6,687 nucleotides of DNA from JAGVXD01 sp964554415 (GCA_964554415.1 CAZKON010000039.1:1-6687), one strand, 5' to 3'. Shown: positions 1 through 5,139, numbered from the stretch's first letter. Made by a program: numbers and translations. Notes: generated from the letters alone by a model not told the origin.

Positions 1-1
1 C

Positions 2-406
2 CAGAATCGGGGAGAACTAGCGTATGTGGAGTCTTTACGAGCTCAGGAAGCACTCAGAAAGGATAAAACCCTGATGTTATTCGCGCAGGATGTTCTTGAA
101 AGAATTAAACTTGATTATTTCATTTTTCTAGTCTTTGGCTCATTTGTTAAGAAGGCAAGTTATCGAGACATTGATGTCTTATTCATTATTGAGGATGAGG
201 CAAAAGTACATGAAAGTGAAAAAACTCTCCAGAATATCGCGGGAAATTTCAGCAAGAACTTCGAAATTCAGGTGATCTCTACATTAAGCGCACATGAAAT
301 GCTTTCTAAAAGAGAAAAGGTTAATATAATGAATGAGACTTTGAATAAGCATATTCTTCTCTTTGGAGCTGAATATTATTATAGGATGGTAAAAAATGCT
401 CGATGA
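2..406 (+). CDS. MNT-type nucleotidyltransferase, 5' end outside window
   Basis: The frame is open to the left edge of the window, so this is the C-terminal 134 residues of a longer protein. A GTG at 26 is possible but unlikely as the true start, because the residues before it (ELAY then VESL) align with LAFYHY in the second nucleotidyltransferase of this window (1045-1662). The polymerase-beta-like nucleotidyltransferase signature is visible at 137-175: a glycine-serine pair after a hydrophobic strand (LVFGS), eight residues, then DID, the two metal-binding aspartates. MNT proteins of this fold usually act as antitoxins that AMPylate a HEPN ribonuclease encoded next door. The stop overlaps an ATG at 396 that opens a ten-codon frame, so its partner seems to have been lost. 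By analogy with the other copy, the missing N-terminus probably holds a winged helix. Family assignment is firm; activity is not shown. Confidence 0.8.
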   Translation, partial: QNRGELAYVESLRAQEALRKDKTLMLFAQDVLERIKLDYFIFLVFGSFVKKASYRDIDVLFIIEDEAKVHESEKTLQNIAGNFSKNFEIQVISTLSAHEMLSKREKVNIMNETLNKHILLFGAEYYYRMVKNAR

Positions 407-581
407 AAAGAAAGTAAAGGAAAGTTGAAGTTTCTGCCCTTCATTCTGAAGTCATTATGCATTCCATATCACTAAAGAAGAATGTTGGCAATTATTGTAT
501 TTCTTGCAAGACGAAAATGCTGTGGAAATTGTGCCCTTTCATGGTGTCAAGATAGTAATTGCTTTATCTACAAAATCGTGA
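396..581 (+). pseudogene. Decayed partner stub and broken gene remains after the MNT gene
   Basis: An ATG at 396 overlaps the end of the nucleotidyltransferase and encodes MLDEKKVKES before a TGA at 426. That overlap and that kind of start are typical of a HEPN partner gene, so this looks like its truncated 5' end. Beyond it, protein-like stretches appear in two other frames. From 418 one frame reads KVEVSALHSEVI, and from 453 to the stop at 579 another reads through KEECWQLLYFLQD and VEIVPFHGVKI. The second has the hydrophobic/charged spacing of a small helical or winged-helix domain, but I cannot name it. The frame changes and the overlap with the end of the convergent HEPN gene suggest a deleted or frameshifted relic. 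It may be the remains of two different genes. Confidence 0.35.
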
Positions 582-1048
582 GCGTTCTTGATCGTTTTGT
601 TAATCAGGTCTAAGGTCGTCGCTTCAGTCACTCCATACTGTGCGGTCTCTCTATCTTTTCGTGCCTTGCTTAGATTGTGTATTTCTTCATGGCTCAACGA
701 AGCTGATTTTAACATTTCTACATACTGTTGTTCCAGAAGTTTCTTTTTGACAAAGAAATGTTCGAGACCTTCAATGGCTGCAGTATGTTGCTTTGTCTTG
801 TATCCTATTTTAGCCAATAATGCTGTTGCCGCGAGATACATGGCATAATATCCTGTGACAATGATCCAATCATCGGAAGTATAATCTGGTGGGAGATTCA
901 ACAAGGTACGTGCTTCCTTATTGTCCTTGAGTACAAGAAGCAAGTCCATAGTGATGAGATTTGTTTGTGCCTTCCCAAGATATTTTAAATTAAGATGAAC
1001 AATCGAAGTATCCTTCACTAATCCTCCAGGTATTTTTTCCTTCATCAT
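539..1048 (-). CDS. HEPN-domain protein, probable toxin of an MNT/HEPN pair
   Basis: This 169-residue helical protein starts with ATG overlapping the TGA of the upstream nucleotidyltransferase (ATGA, 1045-1048), so the two are translationally coupled. The helix GYYAMYLAATALLAKIGY at about 66-83, followed by KTKQH, is the YYAM-type second helix typical of HEPN proteins. The region around 128-138 (SKARKDRETAQYG) sits where HEPN ribonucleases carry R-x4-6-H. Here the arginine is present (R133, also R130) but no histidine follows at the expected spacing; Q137-Y138 occupies the site. HEPN members are RNases, or inactive relatives, that are neutralised by the paired MNT protein, often by AMPylation of a tyrosine near this motif. 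Y138 is a plausible target, which is inference. Family and operon are well supported; RNase activity is uncertain because of the missing histidine. Confidence 0.8.
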   Translation of the reverse strand: MMKEKIPGGLVKDTSIVHLNLKYLGKAQTNLITMDLLLVLKDNKEARTLLNLPPDYTSDDWIIVTGYYAMYLAATALLAKIGYKTKQHTAAIEGLEHFFVKKKLLEQQYVEMLKSASLSHEEIHNLSKARKDRETAQYGVTEATTLDLINKTIKNAHDFVDKAITILTP

Positions 1049-1662
1049 GGCAAGTATGCGTTCTCATACACAAGATCGCCTCCTTTAAAAATAATCCCAT
1101 ATTGAACGAGGTCATGCCAGAATTCTTTATTTTCATTTTTTATTTTCATAAATTCTGTTCGTGGTAAGACTACTGCGTGAAATTCTTTTCTTTTGAAACG
1201 ATGGGTCAATGCTTTAATTTCTTGTTCAACTTTCTCTTTTTCAGAGCTGACGCAGAGTACATCTATATCGCTCTTGTCACTCTTATTTCCTTTTGCATAA
1301 CTTCCAAAAATGATAAGTGTCTCTATTTTGTCATGAGGCAGTTTTTCTAAAGCAAAGACTAAGGTGGGATACTTTTTTGAGAATTCTCGTACTCTGTCAA
1401 TGATATAATGATAAAATGCTAGTTTAGAAAACCAGTTTTTCATATCCAAGGTATAGACTATAGTCTTCCCTACTCTTCTTTCTATCAGAATTCCTCTTTT
1501 CACCAGATTTGATGCTGTACGATGCATGGGTTCATGTGAATATTTGGCGCGTGTTTGCAATTCATTGAGGGTTTTTTCGGTTCCTCCAGGAAAGAAAGAC
1601 TTCAAGATAGCTAAAGAAGTTTTATCTAACCCTTCATCTAGAGTGTTTGTTTTATTTGCCAT
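1045..1662 (-). CDS. Winged-helix/MNT nucleotidyltransferase, probable antitoxin
   Basis: The protein has 205 residues. Residues 15-75 form a helix-turn-helix/winged-helix domain (helices around LDKTSLAILKSFF, LNELQTRAKYS and PMHRTASNLVKRG, then the wing RRVGKTIVYTL). Residues 113-195 form the nucleotidyltransferase domain with an exact GSx10DxD signature: G120-S121, then D132 and D134. The third acidic residue on the next strand is not obvious (EFHAVVL at 160-166). MNT proteins paired with HEPN usually AMPylate and silence the toxin, and a DNA-binding domain fused to one suggests autoregulation of the operon. It is the first gene of a two-gene operon, with HEPN overlapping by four bases. The start fits an upstream TATA/BRE and a short leader. 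It resembles the truncated copy at 2-406, so the locus may once have held two such systems. Confidence 0.85.
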   Translation of the reverse strand: MANKTNTLDEGLDKTSLAILKSFFPGGTEKTLNELQTRAKYSHEPMHRTASNLVKRGILIERRVGKTIVYTLDMKNWFSKLAFYHYIIDRVREFSKKYPTLVFALEKLPHDKIETLIIFGSYAKGNKSDKSDIDVLCVSSEKEKVEQEIKALTHRFKRKEFHAVVLPRTEFMKIKNENKEFWHDLVQYGIIFKGGDLVYENAYLP

Positions 1663-1679
1663 TGTATCTATTGGATAGC

Positions 1680-1710
1680 CAACTATATAGTTGTTTTACC
1701 AACATTTAAA
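1680..1710 (-). promoter_or_regulatory. Promoter and palindromic operator of the MNT/HEPN operon
   Basis: On the minus strand, a purine-rich BRE-like stretch (CGAAAGG) is followed by the TATA-like TTTAAATG (1710-1703). About 25 bases downstream lies a perfect 14-bp palindrome, CAACTATATAGTTG (1680-1693), covering the expected transcription start, some 20 bases before the ATG at 1662. A palindrome at this place in front of a gene encoding a winged-helix protein fits an autorepressor operator. The palindrome's own TATATA could also act as a TATA box for a nearly leaderless start. Confidence 0.55.
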
Positions 1711-1739
1711 CCTTTCGGTCTGCTGAAGGGTTTGGCAAG

Positions 1740-1880
1740 TCATTGTTGGTTTTGCATGCGTTCAAGCATTTTCTTCTGTAACAAAGCCCAAACCTCTTTG
1801 GACAGAGCAAAGCGATTTAATGAGACGATTAGGAAGATGCTGGGGAAGTAGTTGCATAAATCTATCTTATAGCATACGGA
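1740..1880 (-). pseudogene. Possible C-terminal gene remnant in the 1663-1955 gap
   Basis: The 290 bases between the MNT/HEPN operon and the resolvase-like gene hold no intact gene. A minus-strand frame of 46 codons without a start ends at 1740 and contains LNRFALSKEVWALLQKKMLERMQ, which reads like a charged, amphipathic protein C-terminus and not random translation. A different frame on the same strand (about 1850-1955) has another short protein-like stretch, KVISAILEQKIKLSTS. I recognise neither. Both may be debris of one gene broken by frameshifts. Confidence 0.22.
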
Positions 1881-1955
1881 TTAATGGATGTGGAGAGTTT
1901 TATTTTTTGCTCGAGAATTGCAGAGATAACTTTCGTTTTCTCAGAGCTCTTTCAA

Positions 1956-2562
1956 TCATTCAAACTCTATCTTTCCAGTTTCTTCAATACGTGCGACCTG
2001 CCAGTCGTATTTTTTCTTAATAATCGCTTCACGAATTCGCTTTCTTGATTCATTAAGAGTTTTGAGATTATGTTCTTTTGATAAGAAAAGTACATCTTTT
2101 ATTATTCCTTTCTTATTCATACCATTAAAGACGACAAAGTCTATTGGGTTGAGAATGGGCTTAACATCAAATGGATCAAGATGTAAAGCACGTATCGAAG
2201 GGAGAATTGCTTTATTGAATCCCTTCTCAGCTTCTTTTCTACCTTTTTCTCTTTCAATCTCACGGAGCTTCTCTTCTTGCTCCTCAAACTTTGCTTCTTT
2301 CTCTCCAAGTTTTAGCTCTTCTTTCTGATACTCGTCAAGCCACGTTCGCACACCCTGTCCCTTCACTTTAATATGCAAATCTGACAATCTATAAATCCCT
2401 ACGCAACACGGGCAATTTTTTCTGAATCTCTAATGCTTCCTTTGGAAGAAGTTTTGTTCCATCAAAAAGAATTGCATCGGAAAGCTTGAACTCTTCACCA
2501 CAGGGACATATTGCATATAAATCAGATTCTTTAAGTTTGAGAATTATCTCTTCAGTTTCCAT
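1956..2562 (-). pseudogene. Holliday-junction-resolvase-like protein, frameshifted
   Basis: Two minus-strand frames make one gene-like unit. The first starts at ATG 2562 and runs 57 codons (METEEIILKLKESDLYAICP..., CPCGEEFKLSDAILFDG, ending at TAG 2389-2391). The second, open from 2429 to the stop at 1956, carries a second CPCC knuckle (KNCPCCVGIYRLSD), a WLDEY motif, a Glu/Lys-rich coiled coil and the core HLDPFDVKPILNPIDFVVFNG. This order matches the archaeal Holliday-resolvase-related endonuclease family (Endonuc_Holl type). The D of PIDFVVF is kept, but the following ExK site is replaced by LSKE, so catalysis is doubtful. The frames join if one base is removed from the A6 run at 2416-2421, giving about 201 residues. 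The two knuckles in a row could also mean fusion of two paralogues. The start at 2562 is supported by the TATA box at 2584-2592. Confidence 0.62.
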
Positions 2563-2583
2563 GGAATCATAGATTTTTCTTGA

Positions 2584-2592
2584 GATATAAAC
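2584..2592 (-). promoter_or_regulatory. TATA box of the resolvase-like gene
   Basis: GTTTATATC on the minus strand is centred 26 bases before the ATG at 2562. The spacing equals that of the three right-hand genes and predicts a leaderless transcript. It supports 2562, and not the TTG at 2387, as the gene's start. Confidence 0.5.
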
Positions 2593-2733
2593 TTATTGAT
2601 CTGATGACACAAAGTCGTTTTCACTAAATTCTGTTCCCAGAATACTTCTAAAAACATCTCGGATAGTTAAAAGATGAGTTGCAGGAGTTATTGTTACTTT
2701 ATCAATCCAATGAGTATGAATGGGTTTTTGCAA
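2593..2733 (-). pseudogene. C-terminal remnant of an unidentified gene cut by the transposase fragment
   Basis: A minus-strand frame of 46 codons without a start ends at the TAA at 2593-2595, just before the resolvase-like promoter. Its last part, ITPATHLLTIRDVFRSILGTEF followed by SENDF, has the look of a genuine folded protein, but I cannot name the family. It overlaps the beginning of the transposase-like frame on the other strand, so one of the two is spurious across about 2667-2712. The simplest reading is that an insertion removed the 5' part of this gene, leaving its tail upstream of the resolvase gene. Confidence 0.33.
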
Positions 2734-2996
2734 CTAATATTGAAGAGATATTGCTTGAGAATTTAGTCATAACATACAAAAAAAGATGGAGAATAGAAAC
2801 TCAATTCAGAGTTCAGGACGAAGCAAGGATAAAATGCAAATCAAAAGAGATGCAAATAAGGTACTTCTTTTTCTTGTTTGAGCAAATGCTCCAAACAATT
2901 TGGATTTGCTTTTACAAAGATGAATCTTCATTTAAAGAGTTTGTAATCGAATTAGCGAAAATGTCCAGAAAATGGACTAAAATTCAAGAGAGATAA
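2667..2996 (+). pseudogene. C-terminal fragment of an IS4/ISH3-like DDE transposase
   Basis: The frame opens after a TAG at 2664 with no good start (TTG at 2679) and encodes about 109 residues. Residues around EWVFATN and YKKRWRIETQFRVQDEARIK match the end of the DDE catalytic core. This includes the Y-x2-R-x3-E-x6-K (YREK) arrangement of IS4-type transposases, whose E is the last catalytic acid. The C-terminal helices follow (MQIRYFFFLFEQMLQTIW). The usual 200 or more upstream residues carrying the first two catalytic aspartates are absent, so it cannot work alone. A minus-strand gene tail overlaps its left end, which suggests a deletion junction near 2680-2712. No terminal inverted repeats were found. 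Confidence 0.75.
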
Positions 2997-3056
2997 TCTT
3001 CAATTGAACCAAAAATATTCTTTGAAGGGATATCATTATTCTTTCTTGAGTTTTCT

Positions 3057-3083
3057 CAGGATAGGCTTGCCTATCCTGTTTTT
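3057..3083 (+). terminator. Hairpin with T-tract after the transposase fragment
   Basis: A perfect 9-bp stem, CAGGATAGG (3057-3065) with CCTATCCTG (3070-3078), has the tetraloop CTTG and is followed by TTTTT. It could end transcription from the left before the RRM promoter. The CTTG loop is the complement of the CAAG loop in the palindromes near 6541 and 6603, so it may also belong to that repeat family. Confidence 0.55.
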
Positions 3084-3118
3084 GTCTTCTGTTTCGGAGA
3101 TACTGACAAAGCAGATAA

Positions 3119-3129
3119 ACTTAAAAAGG
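3119..3129 (+). promoter_or_regulatory. Putative TATA box of the RRM gene
   Basis: ACTTAAAAAGG lies about 95 bases before the ATG at 3218. Transcription would start near 3150 and give an untranslated leader of about 65-70 bases, unlike the leaderless genes to the right. A long leader with a Shine-Dalgarno leaves room for translational control, but no clear leader structure was found. Confidence 0.4.
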
Positions 3130-3206
3130 GGTCTTTCTTCATTTTCATGTATCAAGCAGGTTTCGTTTCACAACGCTCCTGTATTGGTAAGAAGTAAATG
3201 GAATGC

Positions 3207-3213
3207 AGGAGGT
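3207..3213 (+). promoter_or_regulatory. Shine-Dalgarno site fixing the RRM start
   Basis: AGGAGGT ends four bases before ATG 3218 and lies downstream of the alternative ATG at 3203. It therefore selects MKVYAGNL as the N-terminus. It is the only strong ribosome-binding site in the window. Confidence 0.8.
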
Positions 3214-3217
3214 TAGA

Positions 3218-3523
3218 ATGAAAGTATACGCAGGCAACTTGCCCTTTAGTGTTACTGATAAGGATTTGGCAGCTATGTTCGAGCAATTTGGTCAAATCAC
3301 TGAAGCAGTCGTTATTAAAGACAAGTTCTCAGGTCGATCAAAAGGTTTTGGCTTTGTGACCTTTGCCGAAAAAGCATCTGGCGAAAAAGCCATTGCTGAA
3401 ATGAACGGTAAAGACGTACAGGGCAGAGCTTTGACGGTCAACGAGGCAAAGCCTATGGAACCACGCGCAGATCGCGGGGATAGAGGCGATCGAGGCGGTG
3501 GATTCAACAGACGACGCTTCTAA
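3218..3523 (+). CDS. RRM-domain RNA-binding protein with RG-rich tail
   Basis: This 101-residue protein has one complete RNA recognition motif: RNP2 VYAGNL (3-8), the first helix DLAAMFEQFG, RNP1 KGFGFVTF (42-49) with the aromatic residues that stack on RNA bases, and the second helix GEKAIAEMNG. A short basic, glycine-rich tail follows (RADRGDRGDRGGGFNRRRF), as in the small single-RRM proteins of cyanobacteria and other bacteria, where they act as RNA chaperones often linked to cold or stress. The start follows from the Shine-Dalgarno and from the RRM beginning at residue 2. RRM proteins are rare in archaea, and this gene differs from its neighbours in having a strong ribosome-binding site, a hairpin terminator and a visibly higher GC content. 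Acquisition from bacteria is plausible. Its position next to a structured noncoding zone is suggestive only. Confidence 0.93.
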   Translation: MKVYAGNLPFSVTDKDLAAMFEQFGQITEAVVIKDKFSGRSKGFGFVTFAEKASGEKAIAEMNGKDVQGRALTVNEAKPMEPRADRGDRGDRGGGFNRRRF

Positions 3524-3561
3524 ACCCAGATTTTCTGGGTATTTTTTATTTCAATTTTTTT
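3524..3561 (+). terminator. Terminator of the RRM gene
   Basis: Directly after the stop codon, ACCCAGA (3524-3530) pairs perfectly with TCTGGGT (3534-3540) around a TTT loop. T-rich tracts follow (ATTTTTT, then TTTTTTT by 3561). It has the form of an intrinsic terminator, and archaeal polymerase also stops at T-tracts. Confidence 0.8.
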
Positions 3562-3617
3562 CCATGTTCTTCAGAAAAGTATCAGTAACCGCTGTTCCCC
3601 GAAGATTACAGCCGACG

Positions 3618-3626
3618 TATTTAAAG
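3618..3626 (+). promoter_or_regulatory. TATA-like box ahead of the structured noncoding zone
   Basis: TATTTAAAG resembles the TATA boxes of the neighbouring genes but has no gene behind it. A start about 25 bases on, near 3647, would lead into the first hairpins of the noncoding zone. It could drive an RNA; there is no independent evidence that it is used. Confidence 0.35.
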
Positions 3627-3671
3627 CACAATCGCTGTAAAACATTGTATAATAGTTATAACGCGGGGCAT

Positions 3672-3793
3672 AAATAATTGAACGCTGCTTTTATATCCCG
3701 CGAATACCTCAAGAATGCTAACTGTTGCATTCTTGAAGGCCATCAAGAACTGAAAGTTCTTGAGGTATTAACAGACAATCTGTTTAATTATTT
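3672..3793 (+). repeat. Palindromic element A: three-way junction in a 12-bp stem
   Basis: AAATAATTGAAC (3672-3683) pairs with 3782-3793, with one G-T wobble. Inside, AATACC (3703-3708) pairs with GGTATT (3764-3769) and encloses two hairpins joined by AGGCCA. Hairpin 1 has TCAAGAATGC (3709-3718) with its complement at 3727-3736. Hairpin 2 has TCAAGAACT (3743-3751) with 3755-3763. Both start with TCAAGA and end with TCTTGA, as in elements B (3958) and C (6452). An alternative fold exists: TAACAGAC (3769-3776) with GTCTGTTA (3796-3803), and GCGGG (3663-3667, or one base to the right) with CCCGC (3697-3701). Confidence 0.7.
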
Positions 3794-3882
3794 GGGTCTG
3801 TTAGTATATATACAAAAGCTCCTTGCGGTTATACCAAGATGGTAGTACGCCCACGCCACATTTCTACTAATTGAACAGGGAA

Positions 3883-3940
3883 TTACCATAAAGGATTTTT
3901 ACACAAGTCTCTGAAGAGTAAGTGAAGAACCCTATGGTAA
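3883..3940 (+). repeat. Eight-bp inverted repeat with long loop
   Basis: TTACCATA (3883-3890) is the exact complement of TATGGTAA (3933-3940), enclosing 42 bases with only weak internal pairing. It lies between palindromic elements A and B and may be a stem of the same structured zone. Confidence 0.45.
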
Positions 3941-3957
3941 GGAACTTAACGAAAATT

Positions 3958-4029
3958 CCACCTCATCAAGAATCGGAAATTCTTGAGTGCCGCCAAAAAC
4001 TTAAGTCCTTGAGGTTTAAGATGGGGTGG
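3958..4029 (+). repeat. Palindromic element B: two-hairpin unit
   Basis: CCACCTCA (3958-3965) pairs with TGGGGTGG (4022-4029), with one wobble, and encloses TCAAGAAT (3966-3973) paired with ATTCTTGA (3979-3986) around CGGAA. The linker GTGCCG follows, then a degenerate second hairpin ending CCTTGAGGT (4007-4015). Element C at 6477-6532 has the same order and the same linker, so A, B and C form one dispersed family. Confidence 0.65.
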
Positions 4030-4046
4030 CGCATCGTTTTTTTGAT
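4028..4046 (+). repeat. 19-base inverted repeat, left copy, with T7
   Basis: GGCGCATCGTTTTTTTGAT is repeated perfectly, in reverse complement, at 6633-6651. The T7 run after a GC-rich stretch could also act as a terminator for transcripts from the left. The similarity extends outward in weaker form (GGTTTAAG here, CGTTTTAAG on the minus strand of the right copy), so the 19 bases are the best-kept part of a longer repeat. Confidence 0.75.
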
Positions 4047-4098
4047 GTCGAGGAGCCTCACAAACCGCGCCCTTTAGGGCGGCGGCTCCTCGAGCATC
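4044..4098 (+). repeat. Nested palindrome D1 (TTTA loop)
   Basis: GATGTCGAGGAGCC (4044-4057) pairs with 4084-4098, with one bulged G. Inside, ACAAACC leads to the GC-rich hairpin CGCCC-TTTA-GGGCG (4068-4081). The next element, D2, has the same inner motif but an unrelated outer stem. Confidence 0.75.
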
Positions 4099-4099
4099 C

Positions 4100-4153
4100 C
4101 AAAGTCTCAGACAAACCCCGCACTTTAGTGCGGGGTAAAACGCAAAGACTTTG
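4100..4153 (+). repeat. Nested palindrome D2 (TTTA loop)
   Basis: CAAAGTCT (4100-4107) pairs with AGACTTTG (4146-4153). Inside, ACAAACC leads to a perfect 9-bp hairpin, ACCCCGCAC-TTTA-GTGCGGGGT (4115-4136), then AAAACGC. The inner part resembles the GGGGTATTACGC hairpin at 6533-6561 and the general look of REP palindromes mobilised by IS200-like transposases. No such transposase is present in the window. Confidence 0.75.
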
Positions 4154-4222
4154 TGATTTATTGAACATTTGCTGAATTATTAGCCTAACTATCTGTCAGT
4201 TATCGGGTTCACCCTATAGGTA

Positions 4223-4232
4223 TATTTAAATA
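4223..4232 (+). promoter_or_regulatory. TATA box of the thioredoxin-fold gene
   Basis: TATTTAAATA is centred 27 bases before ATG 4255. No Shine-Dalgarno lies between, so the transcript is probably leaderless. A small GGG-TTCA-CCC hairpin (4205-4214) lies just upstream. Confidence 0.65.
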
Positions 4233-4254
4233 TTCTTGCATTTATTTCTTATTC

Positions 4255-4962
4255 ATGGCAGAGACAATAGACCGGCAGGATGCAAACAAGGCTCTTTGGA
4301 TTGCCGGGGGCATTATTGTTGTTTTTGTAGTTGCTTTGTTTACAAACGGCTTTGGATTGTTAGGAAACGATAAACCTAATGATGACAATGGAAGAACGGG
4401 AGAGTTTGTAAAACTAGCAATTGGAGATGCGCCGACGCTCGGAGAGCAGAACGCACCAGTTATAGTTTATGAGTTTTCTGACTTTTCGTGTCCCGTATGT
4501 GCAGTTGCCGCCGGTTTGGCAGATTCTGGACAGGAAGGCTGGACAGCCCCAGTGCCTGCTTTGAAAGCAAAATATGCAGAGACAGGCAAGGTAAGATTTG
4601 TGTTTAAGTATTTCCCGGGACATGGGACAGGAAATGCAGCACATCTTATCGGATGGTGTCTGAACGAGCAGGGTTTGTTCTGGAAATTCCACGATGAAGC
4701 ATTTAAACAACAGTCAAAAGTTACAAGCATGAGTTCCATGAAAACGATTGCCAGCAATTTAGGAGCAGACATGGAATCTCTGGATGCCTGCATTGCTTCT
4801 CAAAAATACAATGCTTTACTTGGACAAGACAAAGCAATGGGTCTGTCAAATGGTGTGAAGGGAACGCCAACGTTTTTTGTGAATGGAAAGATGCTCACCG
4901 GTGCGCAGGACTTTGTAGTTATAGAGGACTTGATTGAAAAAGAACTTGCTAAAGCTAAATAA
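4255..4962 (+). CDS. Membrane-anchored DsbA-like thiol-disulfide oxidoreductase
   Basis: The protein has 235 residues. A short hydrophilic N-terminus is followed by one hydrophobic helix (about 13-30, WIAGGIIVVFVVALF), an Asp/Asn-rich linker (35-50), and a thioredoxin-fold domain of the DsbA/DSBA-like thioredoxin_4 kind. The active site is C79-P-V-C82 in EFSDFSCPVC. The cis-proline loop is G203-T204-P205 (GTPTFFVNG). Two further cysteines, C135 in the helical insert and C179, could form a structural disulfide. F143-W-x-F-H-D is typical of the helical subdomain. With the helix as anchor, the catalytic domain faces outside, where it would form or shuffle disulfides in exported proteins. The two secreted proteins downstream are possible neighbours in function, though only the 5701 product has mature cysteines. 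The gene has its own promoter and no clear terminator. Confident in family; the direction of the reaction is unknown. Confidence 0.93.
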   Translation: MAETIDRQDANKALWIAGGIIVVFVVALFTNGFGLLGNDKPNDDNGRTGEFVKLAIGDAPTLGEQNAPVIVYEFSDFSCPVCAVAAGLADSGQEGWTAPVPALKAKYAETGKVRFVFKYFPGHGTGNAAHLIGWCLNEQGLFWKFHDEAFKQQSKVTSMSSMKTIASNLGADMESLDACIASQKYNALLGQDKAMGLSNGVKGTPTFFVNGKMLTGAQDFVVIEDLIEKELAKAK

Positions 4963-5033
4963 TAGATAATTGTCTTTCATATAAATCGGCTTATACAATT
5001 TGCTATAACCTAAGGATTTTTAAGATATGCTCT

Positions 5034-5078
5034 TATAGTATCAGATTCGAATATTCGGACACGGATACCGATACTATA
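5034..5078 (+). repeat. Inverted repeat upstream of the first secreted-protein gene
   Basis: TATAGTATC (5034-5042) pairs perfectly with GATACTATA (5070-5078). Within it are the palindrome CGAATATTCG (5048-5057) and CGG-ATA-CCG (5062-5070). It may act as a 3' end structure for the thioredoxin-fold gene or as a regulator site. Confidence 0.55.
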
Positions 5079-5080
5079 TT

Positions 5081-5121
5081 CGAGAGAAATTAGAAAATAG
5101 TCCGAAAATTGATTTCTCTCG
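5081..5121 (+). repeat. Second inverted repeat upstream of the first secreted-protein gene
   Basis: CGAGAGAAAT (5081-5090) pairs perfectly with ATTTCTCTCG (5112-5121), and three further weak pairs (two G-T) extend it inward. It ends about 19 bases before the TATA box at 5140, so it could shape the promoter or close a transcript from the left. Confidence 0.6.
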
Positions 5122-5139
5122 CTATAAATACACATAATC

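Larger units (their letters stand above)
3647..4043 (+). ncRNA. Candidate structured RNA in the gene-free stretch
   Basis: Between 3562 and 4254 no convincing coding frame exists on either strand. The stretch from a TATA-like box (3618) to a T7 tract (4037-4043) is rich in stable stems: a three-way junction (3703-3769) inside a 12-bp stem (3672-3683 with 3782-3793), an 8-bp stem (3883-3890 with 3933-3940), and a two-hairpin unit closed by 3958-3965 with 4022-4029. That would be an RNA of about 400 bases. It lacks the conserved sequences of RNase P RNA and SRP RNA. It could instead be a cluster of palindromic DNA repeats with no transcript. Confidence 0.3.

Noticed and set aside
588..848. Plus-strand open frame of 86 codons opposite the HEPN gene
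   Set aside because: It lies wholly antisense to a recognisable HEPN gene, has a cysteine-rich composition without motifs, and has no promoter or ribosome-binding site.
3004..3216. Plus-strand open frame between the transposase fragment and the RRM gene
   Set aside because: It runs through a hairpin/T-tract and the RRM promoter region, has no recognisable protein pattern, and starts without a signal.
3647..4043. RNase P RNA or SRP RNA
   Set aside because: The near-universal sequences of these RNAs (for example GAGGAAAGTCC of RNase P, and the GGAAG and AGCAG loops of SRP RNA) are absent.
3703..4153. CRISPR array
   Set aside because: The hairpins are not evenly spaced, the repeats are not identical, and no cas gene is present.
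3647..4153. Integron attC sites or a group I/II intron
   Set aside because: No RYYYAAC/GTTRRRY core pairs, no integrase gene and no group II domain V or group I P7 sequence could be found.
4204..4215. tRNA T-arm (GGGTTCACCC)
   Set aside because: The loop does not match the conserved TTCRA pattern with a seven-base loop, and no acceptor or anticodon stem can be built around it.
4414..4793. Two minus-strand open frames opposite the thioredoxin-fold gene
   Set aside because: They are antisense to a gene with clear active-site motifs, and their translations are cysteine-rich and patternless.
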